A stretch of 64,000 bases of DNA, from the NCBI GenBank assembly GCA_028723525.1, contig JAQYET010000110.1:1-64000 (forward strand), read 5' to 3'. This DNA comes from Prevotellaceae bacterium. GTDB lineage: Bacteria; Bacteroidota; Bacteroidia; Bacteroidales; Bacteroidaceae. This document shows positions 54,430-63,248 of the stretch, one piece after another (the first letter of the stretch is position 1; the number at the start of each line of letters is the position of its first letter). A program made the translations under genes and the position numbers. The notes under the pieces are model-generated. The model saw only the letters and a program-made list of their open reading frames with translations. It ran no database searches and had not been told where the DNA came from.

Positions 54430-55410
54430 TCAGCCGTTGCCCGTATGCGTCGCCGCACCTTCTCTGTGCCCTGTTGCCTTGTCGTGAACCTCGTAAGCAT
54501 TCACTATCCGGGTGACGAGTTTATGGCGCACGATGTCTTTCTTGTTGAATTCTACAAACGATATGCCCTCCACTCCTTTCAGTATTCCTATAGCCTCGCG
54601 CAGTCCGCTGCGTGTGTTGTTGGGCAGGTCAATCTGTGTCATGTCGCCCGTGATTATCATCTTGGTGTTCCAACCCATTCTCGTGAGGAACATCCGCAAC
54701 TGCGCCGAGGTGGTGTTCTGCGCTTCGTCGAGTATTACCACGGCGTCGCTAAGCGTTCTTCCGCGCATGAATGCGAGCGGTGCGATTTGTATGATGTGTT
54801 TGTCCATCATGTCCTGCAGCTTCGCTGCGGGTATCATGTCTTCGAGCGAGTCATAGAGTGGCTGCAGATAGGGGTCTATTTTGTCTTTCATGTCGCCCGG
54901 CAGAAATCCGAGTTTCTCTCCTGCTTCCACCGCAGGGCGCGACAGGATTATCTTCTTTGCCTGCTTCTCCTTCATCGCTTTCACGGCAAGTGCGATGCTC
55001 AGATATGTCTTTCCCGTTCCGGCAGGTCCCACGGCGAATATCATGTCGCTGTTGTCGAAAGCATCCACGAGTTTCTGCTGGTTTTCGCTGCGTGCCTTTA
55101 TCGGGCGTCCCGATATGCTGTATGCCACGACGTCTTTCACCGCGTCGCCCTTTGTTGTCCTCCCATTGGCAATGTCGAGGATGTCTTCTTCGGTTATGGA
55201 GTTGAACTTCAGCACGTGAAGTCGCATTGTTTCTATTGTTTTCTCGAACAGAGCCATTTGCTCGTTGTCGCCTATCACTCGCAGCACATTGTCGCGCGCC
55301 ACGATGCGCAGTTTCGGAAAGAGTGCCTTTATCATCTGAAGATGACTGTTGCCAACACCGTAGAACACTACGGAATCTATGTCTTCGAGTACTATATGCT
55401 TCTCTATCAC
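54430..55410 (-). CDS. PhoH-like ATPase
   Basis: A P-loop NTPase of about 327 residues; relatives are linked to RNA metabolism. FAVGPAGTGKTYLSIALAVK near residue 130 is Walker A, DAVVILDEAQNTT near residue 222 is Walker B, and GDMTQIDLP near residue 257 is sensor I. The N-terminal VIEKHIVLEDIDSVVFYG suits a start at GTG 55410. The upstream TTG at 55474-55476 coincides with a -7 element and cannot be the start. First gene of the run to pyrF. Confidence 0.92.
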   Translation of the reverse strand: MIEKHIVLEDIDSVVFYGVGNSHLQMIKALFPKLRIVARDNVLRVIGDNEQMALFEKTIETMRLHVLKFNSITEEDILDIANGRTTKGDAVKDVVAYSISGRPIKARSENQQKLVDAFDNSDMIFAVGPAGTGKTYLSIALAVKAMKEKQAKKIILSRPAVEAGEKLGFLPGDMKDKIDPYLQPLYDSLEDMIPAAKLQDMMDKHIIQIAPLAFMRGRTLSDAVVILDEAQNTTSAQLRMFLTRMGWNTKMIITGDMTQIDLPNNTRSGLREAIGILKGVEGISFVEFNKKDIVRHKLVTRIVNAYEVHDKATGHREGAATHTGNG

Positions 55411-55473
55411 GTTGTTTCTTTCCTTCCTGATTGTGGTATTATTATAAAAATAATAAGGTGTAAAACTCACGTG

Positions 55474-55481
55474 CAAAATTA
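55474..55481 (-). promoter_or_regulatory. -7 element of the phoH-like operon
   Basis: TAATTTTG on the minus strand; no -33 of the right spacing. Start expected near 55467. Confidence 0.4.
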
Positions 55482-55701
55482 CAAAAATAATTCCAAACCA
55501 CGCTTTCTTATCCTTTTATTTTATCGGTGTCTGCCAAAACTTTTTGTATATCATATATTGGGGTTGAATTTCCCGCTTGAAATAATACGCCGTTTGTGTG
55601 TTTCGGACACACGAGAATAAATCAAACAGCCAAACGATTTTTGCTTTATTCGTTTCTCACTGATTATCTATCATTTGGAGAAAGCATATCTTTGATGAAG
55701 T

Positions 55702-55760
55702 AAAATCGGCGAAATTGGTAGGTAAAATCGGCGATTTTGGTCAGCAATTTCGCCGATTTT
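55702..55760. repeat. 22-bp-phased palindromic array, locus D
   Basis: Three 15-bp units start at 55702, 55724 and 55746, exactly 22 bp apart, all with the TCGSCGA core. Units 1 and 3 are exact reverse complements, so the RNA or single strand could fold into a 15-bp stem with a 29-nt loop. It lies between the phoH-like gene and tRNA-Ser. The rest of this 471-bp gap holds a small GTGTGT/ACACAC hairpin at 55596-55612 and nothing else that I can see. Confidence 0.86.
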
Positions 55761-55851
55761 GCTTTGTATTACATATCAAAACGCATAGCCGTTGGGCATG
55801 TATCAAGTGCCGGATGGGTATGAAGCAGGATTTTCCTCGGTGACTATCAAT

Positions 55852-55877
55852 AAAAAAGGAAGCCTGTGAAGACTTCC
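55852..55877 (-). terminator. tRNA-Ser terminator
   Basis: A 7-bp stem (55858-55864 with 55871-55877, one G-T pair) followed on the minus strand by TTTTTT. Confidence 0.82.
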
Positions 55878-55881
55878 CTTT

Positions 55882-55972
55882 TGGCGGAAGGTGAGGGATT
55901 CAAACCCCCGATACCCGAAAGGGGTATACCGGATTTCGAGTCCAGCGCGATCGATCACTCTGCCAACCTTCC
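55882..55972 (-). tRNA. tRNA-Ser (anticodon CGA)
   Basis: A class II tRNA of 91 nt including an encoded CCA (55882-55884) and discriminator G (55885). The acceptor arms GGAAGGT and ACCTTCC pair perfectly. The anticodon loop is CTCGAAA at 55934-55940, with CGA complementary to 55936-55938, so it reads UCG codons. A long variable arm with ACCCCTTTCGGGT-like pairing and the T-loop TTTGAATC are present. Confidence 0.95.
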
Positions 55973-56034
55973 TTGTAAATGTGAGTGCAAAGGTAACGCT
56001 TTTAGGCGATAACACAAAATTTTTCTTTCGTTTT

Positions 56035-56619
56035 TTATTCAAAAGACAGTTTGTCAAGACGCATCTTCAACTGCTCGGCAGCCGATTTCCTGATTGACAA
56101 CGAGATGAGACAGGTGTTGTCATAGGTTTGTGACAGCACGCGCGGTTGCAGGTCTTTGACCACCTTCATCACCTTATCCATCATAACGTATGGGAACTCA
56201 AAATCGACTCTTTCTTCCACTATCTTGTCTGTTATCTCCGAATTTCTTATGGCATCTGCCGCCGCCTCGCGATATGCCACTATCAATCCGCCCGTGCCGA
56301 GGTTTACTCCTCCGTAGTATCTCACCACCACGACGAGCACCTCCGTGAGTTCGTTGCTGTTTATCTGTCCGAGTATCGGTTTACCCGCCGTGCTGCTCGG
56401 TTCGCCGTCATCGTTAGCCCGAAACTCTGTCCGCTCCGCTCCAAGCATATAGGCATAGCACACGTGGCGGGCATCAAAATATTTTTTCCGATAATGAGCC
56501 AGCAACTGCTTCACATCATCAACGCTTTCCACATGATGCGCAAAGGCGAGGAACTTACTCCGTTTCTCGGTATAATATCCCTCGCCTTCTTTGCTTATTG
56601 TTCTGAAACTGTCTTCCAA
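56035..56619 (-). CDS. YigZ/IMPACT family protein
   Basis: A 194-residue protein with the IMPACT N-terminal fold followed by a short DUF1949-like domain. YTEKRSKFLAFA near residue 16, RHVCYAYMLG near residue 50, DDGEPSSTAGKPIL near residue 69 and VVRYYGGVNLGTGGL near residue 98 are the family blocks. Eukaryotic IMPACT regulates translation; the bacterial role is not settled. The start is TTG at 56619, as no ATG lies between the upstream stop and the conserved region. 13 bp after the DUF1015 gene. Confidence 0.92.
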   Translation of the reverse strand: MEDSFRTISKEGEGYYTEKRSKFLAFAHHVESVDDVKQLLAHYRKKYFDARHVCYAYMLGAERTEFRANDDGEPSSTAGKPILGQINSNELTEVLVVVVRYYGGVNLGTGGLIVAYREAAADAIRNSEITDKIVEERVDFEFPYVMMDKVMKVVKDLQPRVLSQTYDNTCLISLSIRKSAAEQLKMRLDKLSFE

Positions 56620-56632
56620 TATTGTTTGAATA

Positions 56633-57880
56633 TTAAGAAAGTTTGTGGATTACAAGACCTGAACGCAGCTTCGGTTCAAACCATGTTGCCTTAGGAGGCA
56701 TGATTTTGCCGCTGTCGGCGATGTCCATAATCTGCTTCATACTTACAGGGTATAATGCCAATGCCATGCGCATCTCACCGCTGTCAACGCGACGCTTCAG
56801 TTCGCCGAGTCCGCGCAGACCGCCCACGAAGTCAATTCTGTTGCTTGAGCGAAGGTCTTTTATTTCGAGAATTTCATCGAGGATAAGGCGACTTGAGATG
56901 TCAACGTCGAGAACTCCGATTGGGTCGTTGTTGTCGTACGTGCCTTCCTTTGCAATGAGCGAATACCACTTGCCGTCGAGATACATAGAAAACTCGTGGA
57001 GATTAGCCGGTTTGTAGATGTCAGCTCCCTTCAATTCTACGATGAAGTTCTTGTTCAGTGCTTCAAGGAACTGCTCTGATGTCAAGCCGTTAAGGTCTTT
57101 CACAACACGGTTGTAGTCGAGGATGGTGAGTTGTGATGCTTGGAAACATACAGCCATGAAGTAGTTGTACTCTTCGTCGCCCTTATGGTTAGGATTTTGC
57201 TTCTGCTTCTCTGCGCCAACAAGGGCTGCCGCAGCAGAGCGGTGGTGTCCGTCGGCGATGTACAGTGCCGGCATGCCTGCGAACTGTTCTGTTATCACGT
57301 TGATGTCGTTAGCGTCAGAGATAACCCACAACTGATGACGGAAACCGTCAATCGGAGCGATGAAGTCATACTCCGGTTCGCCTGCAGCATATTTCTTTAT
57401 CAGTTTATCAAGCACGTCGTTGTCAGGATATGCGAAGAATACCGGCTCGATGTTTGCGTTGTTCACGCGAACATGCTTCATTCTGTCTTCTTCTTTGTCG
57501 CGACGAGTGAGTTCGTGCTTCTTGATTACACCCTTTGCATAGTCGTCACAATGTGCGCAAACCACGAGACCGAACTGTGTCTTGCCTTCCATTGTCTGTG
57601 CGTAAATGTAGTATTTCTCGGTGTCATCCTGAACCAGCCAACCCTTCTCTTGGAACATCTTGAAATTCTCGGCTGCCTTTTCATAGACACGTGGATCGTA
57701 TTCGCTTGTTCCTTCGGGGAAGTCTATTTCGGGCTTTATTATATGATAAAGCGACTTCTCGTTGCCTTCTGCTTCGCTCCTTGCTTCTTCCGAGTTGAGC
57801 ACGTCGTATGGGCGGCTCTCAACCTGTTCTACAAATTCTTTCGGAGGGCGAACGCCTTTGAATGGTTTTATTATTGCCAT
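56633..57880 (-). CDS. DUF1015 family protein
   Basis: A 415-residue soluble protein. PFKGVRPPKEFVEQVESRPYDVLN at the N-terminus (in part), YIYAQTMEG near residue 118 and YIADGHHRSAAA near residue 207 are typical of DUF1015, often called an SpoOJ/ParA-region or HTH-like protein without experimental basis. It lies downstream of serC-serA, an arrangement I have seen in other Bacteroidetes, which suggests a metabolic link to serine. A terminator separates it from serA, so it may have its own promoter. Confidence 0.88.
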   Translation of the reverse strand: MAIIKPFKGVRPPKEFVEQVESRPYDVLNSEEARSEAEGNEKSLYHIIKPEIDFPEGTSEYDPRVYEKAAENFKMFQEKGWLVQDDTEKYYIYAQTMEGKTQFGLVVCAHCDDYAKGVIKKHELTRRDKEEDRMKHVRVNNANIEPVFFAYPDNDVLDKLIKKYAAGEPEYDFIAPIDGFRHQLWVISDANDINVITEQFAGMPALYIADGHHRSAAAALVGAEKQKQNPNHKGDEEYNYFMAVCFQASQLTILDYNRVVKDLNGLTSEQFLEALNKNFIVELKGADIYKPANLHEFSMYLDGKWYSLIAKEGTYDNNDPIGVLDVDISSRLILDEILEIKDLRSSNRIDFVGGLRGLGELKRRVDSGEMRMALALYPVSMKQIMDIADSGKIMPPKATWFEPKLRSGLVIHKLS

Positions 57881-57952
57881 GATTTTAATTTTTATTGTTA
57901 AATAATAGATAATGAGTATCTTTTTATCCTTGATTTAACGGACTAAAGATAA

Positions 57953-57988
57953 AAAGCCTCCCCCTTGCGGGAACAAGAAGGAGGCTTT
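57953..57988 (-). terminator. serC-serA terminator
   Basis: A 9-bp perfect stem (57953-57961 with 57980-57988), followed on the minus strand by TTATCTTTAG and on the plus strand by GATTTTTTG. It may serve both directions or be partly read through into DUF1015. Confidence 0.8.
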
Positions 57989-58008
57989 GATTTTTTGTCT
58001 TAAAAAGA

Positions 58009-58926
58009 TTATTTGTTTACTTGGAACTTGGTATCACCGTCCTTGAAGTAAGCATTGATTTGCTTTGCGGCTGCGATACCGGCATTGATGTTCGCCTCTG
58101 CTGTCTGTGCTCCCATCTTCTTAGGAGTACTGAAATAGCGACCCTCGAACTTCATGAACTCTTCATCCTTGTCAGGCTTAATGTCGGTGACAAACTTGAG
58201 GTCTTCACGCTCGCCGAGCAGTTTGATGAGTTCAGCCTCGTTGATAACTTCCTTGCGCGCGGTGTTCACGAGGATACCGCCCTTGTTGAGTTTGTTAACG
58301 AGTGCGTAGTTGATGCTCTCCTTTGTCTCTGCAGTTGCAGGGATATGGAGCGAAACGATGTCGCAAGTCTCGAACAGGATGTCTTGAGAATCTACCGCCT
58401 TAACGCCTGATTGCTCAATAACTTCCTTCGGGCAGAATGCGTCGTATGCGTAAACTTCCATTCCGAAGCCCTTAGCAATGCGAGCCACGTTGCGACCAAC
58501 ATTACCGTAAGCGAGAATACCGAGCTTCTTTCCCATGAGTTCCGAGCCGCTCTTTCCGTTGTAGAAATTGCGCACGGCAAAAACGAGGAAACCGAAAACC
58601 AATTCCGCAACGGCATTTGAGTTCTGCCCCGGGGTATTTTCTGCGATTACGTTGTGTGCCGTAGCAGCAGCCAAGTCGATGTTGTCGTAGCCCGCACCTG
58701 CACGAACCACAATCTTCAACTGCTTTGCAGCATCGAGAACTTCTGCATCAACCTTGTCTGAGCGGATAATCATTGCATCAGCATCCTTTACAGCATCAAG
58801 CAACTGAGACTTCTCTGTGTATTTCTCAAGCAATACGAGTTCGTTGCCTGCAGCCTCAATTTCCTTTCTTATACCATTAACGGCTGCCGCTGCGAATGGC
58901 TTTTCTGTAGCAACTAATACTTTCAT
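58009..58926 (-). CDS. serA: D-3-phosphoglycerate dehydrogenase
   Basis: First committed step of serine synthesis. About 305 residues from MKVLVATEKPFAAAA. The NAD site is GILAYGNVGRNVARIAKGFG near residue 133 (GxGxxG with Tyr-Gly-Asn in the first part), with VRAGAGYDNIDL near residue 75 and NTARKEVINE near residue 222. No C-terminal ACT domain, so allosteric inhibition by serine is unlikely. It lacks a His in the usual catalytic box; the active site QTAEANINAG near residue 280 is that of the short Bacteroidetes type. 16 bp after serC. Confidence 0.9.
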   Translation of the reverse strand: MKVLVATEKPFAAAAVNGIRKEIEAAGNELVLLEKYTEKSQLLDAVKDADAMIIRSDKVDAEVLDAAKQLKIVVRAGAGYDNIDLAAATAHNVIAENTPGQNSNAVAELVFGFLVFAVRNFYNGKSGSELMGKKLGILAYGNVGRNVARIAKGFGMEVYAYDAFCPKEVIEQSGVKAVDSQDILFETCDIVSLHIPATAETKESINYALVNKLNKGGILVNTARKEVINEAELIKLLGEREDLKFVTDIKPDKDEEFMKFEGRYFSTPKKMGAQTAEANINAGIAAAKQINAYFKDGDTKFQVNK

Positions 58927-58942
58927 AATCTGCTGTACTTTT

Positions 58943-60010
58943 TTAGTGATTTGCTTCAAATTCCTTCATACACTTCACGAGAGCCTCAACGCCTTCGATT
59001 GTCTGTGCATTGTAGCAGCTTGCACGGAAACCACCAACAGAACGGTGTCCCTTGATACCTACCATGCCACGCTCGGTTGCGAAGTCGAAGAATGGCTTCT
59101 CAAGTTCTTTGTACTCGTCGTTCATTACGAAGCAGATGTTCATCAGTGAGCGGTCTTCTTCTGCCACTGTGCCACGGAACAGTTTGTTGCGGTCAATTTC
59201 GTTGTAAACGATTTCTGCACGCTCCTTAGCCAACTTGTCCATAGCAACCATACCACCATTTGCCTTGAGCCAACGGAGTGTCTCGAGTGCACTGTAGATA
59301 GGAACTACAGGAGGAGTGTTGAACATAGAACCCTTCTCTACGTGTGTGCGATAGTCGAGCATCGTAGGAATTTCACGCGGAGCAAATCCGAGTTTGTCGG
59401 TCTTGAGGATTACGAGAGTAACACCTGCCATAGCGAGGTTCTTCTGTGCACCACCGTAGATAACATCATACTTAGCAACGTCGATCGGACGGCTGAAGAT
59501 GTCTGAAGACATGTCGCAAATCATTGGAACGGGAACGTCCAAATCCTTACGTATTTCAGTACCGTAGATAGTGTTGTTGCTCGTAACGTGGAGGTAGTCA
59601 ACGTCTGTCGGGCATGTCCAATCCTTAGGAATGTATGTGTAGTTTGCGTCGGCAGAAGAAGCTACTTCTACTACTTCACCAAACAGTTTAGCTTCTTTCA
59701 TAGCTTTCTTTGCCCAAACACCGGTGTTCAGATAAGCAGCTTTCTTAATCAAGAAGTTGTAAGGGAGCATGCAGAACTCAAGCGATGCACCACCGCCGAG
59801 GAACAACACAGAGTATCCTTCCGGAATTTCGAGCAGTTCTTTAATCAAAGCTTCTGCCTCGTCAAGAACCGGCTGGAAATACTTAGCGCGGTGGCTTATT
59901 TCCATGAGTGACAGACCCGTGTCTTGGAATTCCAGACATTGTTTAGCAGTGTTTTCAATCACTTCACGCGGGAGCATTGAAGGACCGGCATTAAAATTGT
60001 ACTTTTTCAT
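58943..60010 (-). CDS. serC: Phosphoserine aminotransferase
   Basis: Converts 3-phosphohydroxypyruvate to phosphoserine with PLP. 355 residues. [13 protein letters not shown] at the start, [10 protein letters not shown] near residue 70, the PLP lysine in [12 protein letters not shown] near residue 193, and [15 protein letters not shown] near residue 323 are typical. Directly upstream of serA, whose product is its substrate supplier, so the gene order is opposite to the pathway order. Good promoter upstream. Confidence 0.97.
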   Translation of the reverse strand: MKKYNFNAGPSMLPREVIENTAKQCLEFQDTGLSLMEISHRAKYFQPVLDEAEALIKELLEIPEGYSVLFLGGGASLEFCMLPYNFLIKKAAYLNTGVWAKKAMKEAKLFGEVVEVASSADANYTYIPKDWTCPTDVDYLHVTSNNTIYGTEIRKDLDVPVPMICDMSSDIFSRPIDVAKYDVIYGGAQKNLAMAGVTLVILKTDKLGFAPREIPTMLDYRTHVEKGSMFNTPPVVPIYSALETLRWLKANGGMVAMDKLAKERAEIVYNEIDRNKLFRGTVAEEDRSLMNICFVMNDEYKELEKPFFDFATERGMVGIKGHRSVGGFRASCYNAQTIEGVEALVKCMKEFEANH

Positions 60011-60055
60011 TGTTACTTTAATTTTGGTTATTAGGTTAATGAATTTTCAATGGCG

Positions 60056-60087
60056 CGAAGTTACGCATTAAAAGTGATACGACCAAA
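60056..60087 (-). promoter_or_regulatory. serC promoter
   Basis: TTTG (60084-60087), 20 bp, TAACTTCG (60056-60063) on the minus strand, one base off the consensus. Confidence 0.6.
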
Positions 60088-60126
60088 TATTTTGTGACAA
60101 TTTACAAATAATATTTTTTTATTAGT

Positions 60127-61446
60127 CTATTTGACAAGTTCAACCACCGTTTTCATCCCCTTTATCTTTTCTCCTTGTGTTTTTTTGAGAACATCCCTAC
60201 TGCATCTGCGCGAAATTGCAACATAGCAATAACGTTCTTTTACGTCTATCTTCCCAATGTCTTTTTTGTCCATGCCGCCTTTTTGGCACAGGAAACCAAC
60301 TATATCCACCTTTGAGATTTTGTCCTTCTTGCCTTTTCCTATATATACCGTCACCATTTTGGGCAATGCCGGCGATGGTAGTTTGGCAGGAATGGTTAAT
60401 TCAGAGTGGGTTCCTTTAACAAACTCCGGAATATATTCTTCGGGACCTAATATAAAATAGGTGTTACCGACAGCGTCCCAACGGGCGGTTCGCCCCACCC
60501 TATGTATGTAGGCATCTTCTCCTAAAGGCAAATGGTAATGCACTATGTTCTCTACGTCGGGGATGTCGAGCCCTCGCGAGGCAAGGTCTGTCGCCACCAG
60601 CACGTTTGAAGAGCCGTTGCTGAACATATATAGAGCGGCTTCGCGCTCTATCTGTTCAAGTCCTCCGTGAAAAGCCGAAGTGGAAAAGCCCAGCGATTTG
60701 AGATATTCCTCTGTCCGTTCCACGCTTTCTCGGAAATTAAGGAATACGATTGTGCTCCTGTCGCCGAAACTACGCAACAGGCATTGCAGGGTGTCGAGTT
60801 TGTCCTTATTCGGACTTCTCACTATGTTTATGTCCACCCTGTCGGGTACTTGCTCGTCATCTGTAAGGAAATCTATCCTTGACACCTTCCTGATATTAAC
60901 GAAAGAAGGTATTTCCTCGGCATCTGTGGCAGACATAAGCACTCGTCTTTTGACATTGCCGAGCCGCTCTATGGCTTTTGACATTTCGTTGCGGAAGCCC
61001 ATTTCAAGGCATTTGTCAAACTCGTCAATAACAATCCATTCCACGTTCTGCACACTAACGTTTTCTTTGTCCAAATGGTCGTTGAGCCGCCCCGGTGTGG
61101 AGAATATTATATGGGGATTGATTTTAACTATCTGCCTATGCTCATCCATCGTTGGTCTGCCACCGTAAAGAGCCATTGAACGCAGTCCCGTGCCCATGTT
61201 TGCCAGCACTTGTTGAGACTGCAACGCCAACTCCCTGCCGGGAACAATTACCACTGCCTGAAGTTCATCGGTATCAGCCTTCAGTCGCTCCGTTATCGGC
61301 AACAGGTAAGCCAAAGTCTTTCCGCTGCCGGTAGGCGACAACACCAGAACATCGTTGGGCGAATAAAGTATAGCTTTGGCAGTCTCCTGCTGCATCATGT
61401 TAAGTTCCTCAATGCCGAGTTTGCTCAATATCTTTTCAGTATCCAT
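60127..61446 (-). CDS. DbpA-like DEAD-box RNA helicase
   Basis: A 439-residue ATP-dependent RNA helicase. Motif I is SPTGSGKT near residue 37, Ia is VPGREL, motif II is DEFD (in place of DEAD) near residue 142, motif III is SAT, and the C-terminal lobe has TDLASRGLDIPDV and HRVGRTAR. Residues about 365-435 form a DbpA RNA-binding domain (TVYIGKGKKDKISKVDIVGF), which in E. coli DbpA binds hairpin 92 of 23S rRNA, so a role in large-subunit assembly is likely. The DEFD variant keeps both acidic residues and should be active. Confidence 0.92.
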   Translation of the reverse strand: MDTEKILSKLGIEELNMMQQETAKAILYSPNDVLVLSPTGSGKTLAYLLPITERLKADTDELQAVVIVPGRELALQSQQVLANMGTGLRSMALYGGRPTMDEHRQIVKINPHIIFSTPGRLNDHLDKENVSVQNVEWIVIDEFDKCLEMGFRNEMSKAIERLGNVKRRVLMSATDAEEIPSFVNIRKVSRIDFLTDDEQVPDRVDINIVRSPNKDKLDTLQCLLRSFGDRSTIVFLNFRESVERTEEYLKSLGFSTSAFHGGLEQIEREAALYMFSNGSSNVLVATDLASRGLDIPDVENIVHYHLPLGEDAYIHRVGRTARWDAVGNTYFILGPEEYIPEFVKGTHSELTIPAKLPSPALPKMVTVYIGKGKKDKISKVDIVGFLCQKGGMDKKDIGKIDVKERYCYVAISRRCSRDVLKKTQGEKIKGMKTVVELVK

Positions 61447-61451
61447 AGTTG

Positions 61452-61459
61452 CAAAATTA
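61452..61459 (-). promoter_or_regulatory. -7 element of the helicase gene
   Basis: TAATTTTG on the minus strand, 6 bp before the ATG; no clear -33. Confidence 0.4.
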
Positions 61460-61513
61460 CTAAATTTATTTCATTTCTTCACCATTGACGTGTTTTTTAT
61501 CGTTTATTTTTCA

Positions 61514-61521
61514 TATTTTTG
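61514..61521 (+). promoter_or_regulatory. -7 element of the HPPK-like gene
   Basis: TATTTTTG on the plus strand, 36 bp before the ATG; -33 unclear. Confidence 0.42.
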
Positions 61522-61557
61522 CAAACGTATTCCTACTTTCATGTCAGAAAATAAGAA

Positions 61558-61956
61558 ATGGAAAAGAAGAAACTATTGTTTGCCATTGGCACCAACTCCT
61601 CTTTGTCAGACGAACGACTTATGTTGATGAAGGCTTGTGTTTTCAGGCTTTTTCAAGACGATATACGTTTCACGTCGCTAAAAAAGACTGCCCCGATAGG
61701 TATCGATTCGCTGGAATTTACGAATTGTCTCGGCATGGCATACACGGCATTACCGCTTCCAATCGTAAAGGAAGAGTTCAAGAGAATAGAGCAGGTATGT
61801 GAAGACACAGCCGATAAGCGACTTGCGAATATCATCGAGATGGATATTGACATTCTGGAGTATGACGGCAGGCGTTACCACGAAAAGGACTGGAGCCGCG
61901 GCTATATCATAGAAATGCTCAATGAGGCAGAATGTCTGAAACAAGAATTATTATGA
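61558..61956 (+). CDS. HPPK (FolK)-like protein, divergent
   Basis: A 132-residue protein with the start of an HPPK fold (LLFAIGTNSSLSDERLML, compare the IALGSN of FolK), then TAPIGIDSLEFTNCLGMAYT near residues 43-62 and FKRIEQVCEDT. The end of the conserved region reads KRLANIIEMDIDILEYDG where FolK has R-x-GPR-x-(I/L)D(I/L)D(I/L)L. The GPR part is missing but the two Asp are kept. It is about 25 residues shorter than FolK. A real 6-hydroxymethyl-dihydropterin kinase or a relative with another job are both possible. Upstream of the M64 peptidase by 23 bp. Confidence 0.68.
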   Translation: MEKKKLLFAIGTNSSLSDERLMLMKACVFRLFQDDIRFTSLKKTAPIGIDSLEFTNCLGMAYTALPLPIVKEEFKRIEQVCEDTADKRLANIIEMDIDILEYDGRRYHEKDWSRGYIIEMLNEAECLKQELL

Positions 61957-61979
61957 ATAAATAACAAATAAAATCGATT

Positions 61980-63248
61980 ATGAGAACACTGTTTATTTTA
62001 TTGTTGTGCGTGGTTGCAAATACAGCCGGGGCACAAAACTTTGATGAGTATTTCGAAGACAAGACCCTGAGGATTGATTATATCTTCTCCGGTAACAAAG
62101 CGTCGCAGGAAATTTCCCTTGACTGTCTGAACCTTTCTTCGCGTTGGTATGGCAAACGTAAACGTCTTTCGGAAGTTCCGGTAGAGGGGAATGGAACCAT
62201 CACGGTTAAAGACCGCGCAACATCAAAGGTTATTTACAAGAACTCTTTCTCCACATTATTTCAGGAATGGCTCACCACAGAGGAGGCCGGAGTCACCACA
62301 AAGGCCTTCGAGAACGTATTCCTTGTGCCTATGCCTAAGCAGCCTGTTGACGTTACCGTAGAACTGAGGAATAACAGACGTGAAACGATAGCCAAGATGA
62401 CACACGCCGTTGACCCGACAGACATCTTGATAAGGGATATTGGGGAACACAAGACAAAGTATGAAACAATGCTAAAAGCGGCTGACCCGGAGAACTGTAT
62501 AAACATTGCATTCGTTGCCGAAGGTTACACAGAAGCAGAGATGCCGATATTCCTCGAAGACGTGAACAAATCCCTCGGTGCACTATTCGCTCACGAACCG
62601 TTCAAGAGCAGAAAGGCTTCGTTCAACATTATCGCCGTGGAAGCTGCATCTGAAGACAGCGGTACAAGTGTTCCGCGTGATGGTATATGGAAGCGCACGG
62701 CACTCGGCTCTCACTTCGATACGTTCTACAGCAGCAGATATCTCACAACACTGCATCTCAAGAAATTGCATGATGTGCTTGCCGGACTTCCCTACGAGCA
62801 TATCATAATACTCGTGAATACCGAAGTGTATGGCGGTGGCGGTATCCTCAACTCCTACAATCTCTCGGCAGCCCACAACCCAAAGACCTTGCCTGTGGTT
62901 GTGCATGAGTTCGGACATAGTTTCGCCGGACTGGGAGACGAATATGCTTACGAGAACGAGGCGATACCGATGTACCCGACAGATGTTGAACCTTGGGAAC
63001 CGAACTTAACCACTATGGTTGATTTCAAGTCGAAATGGGCGTCGTTAATAGATAAGAACACACCCGTCCCGACACCTGCAAATGAGAAGTACGCAGACAA
63101 AGTGGGAGTCTTTGAAGGTGCGGGATATAGCCTTAAAGGAGTGTATCGCCCGATGCAAGACTGCCGTATGCGTACCAATGAAAATCCTGATTTCTGCCCG
63201 GTGTGCCGGCAGGCTATTGACAGACTCATCAGTTTCTATGTAGAATGA
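61980..63248 (+). CDS. M64-family metallopeptidase (IgA peptidase M64-like)
   Basis: A 422-residue secreted zinc peptidase. A signal peptide (ending NTAGAQN) precedes an N-terminal beta-rich domain (about 20-150) and the catalytic domain. The zinc site is VVHEFGHSFAGLGDEY near residue 309, that is HExxH plus a downstream Asp. The LVNTEVYGGGG stretch before it is typical of M64. Relatives include secreted proteases of gut and oral bacteria; IgA cleavage was shown for a Clostridium member only, so the name should not be taken as function. Overlaps the next gene as ATGA. Confidence 0.9.
   Translation: MRTLFILLLCVVANTAGAQNFDEYFEDKTLRIDYIFSGNKASQEISLDCLNLSSRWYGKRKRLSEVPVEGNGTITVKDRATSKVIYKNSFSTLFQEWLTTEEAGVTTKAFENVFLVPMPKQPVDVTVELRNNRRETIAKMTHAVDPTDILIRDIGEHKTKYETMLKAADPENCINIAFVAEGYTEAEMPIFLEDVNKSLGALFAHEPFKSRKASFNIIAVEAASEDSGTSVPRDGIWKRTALGSHFDTFYSSRYLTTLHLKKLHDVLAGLPYEHIIILVNTEVYGGGGILNSYNLSAAHNPKTLPVVVHEFGHSFAGLGDEYAYENEAIPMYPTDVEPWEPNLTTMVDFKSKWASLIDKNTPVPTPANEKYADKVGVFEGAGYSLKGVYRPMQDCRMRTNENPDFCPVCRQAIDRLISFYVE

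Noticed and set aside
55803..56057. 84-residue ORF on the minus strand
   Set aside because: It lies over the tRNA-Ser gene and its terminator.
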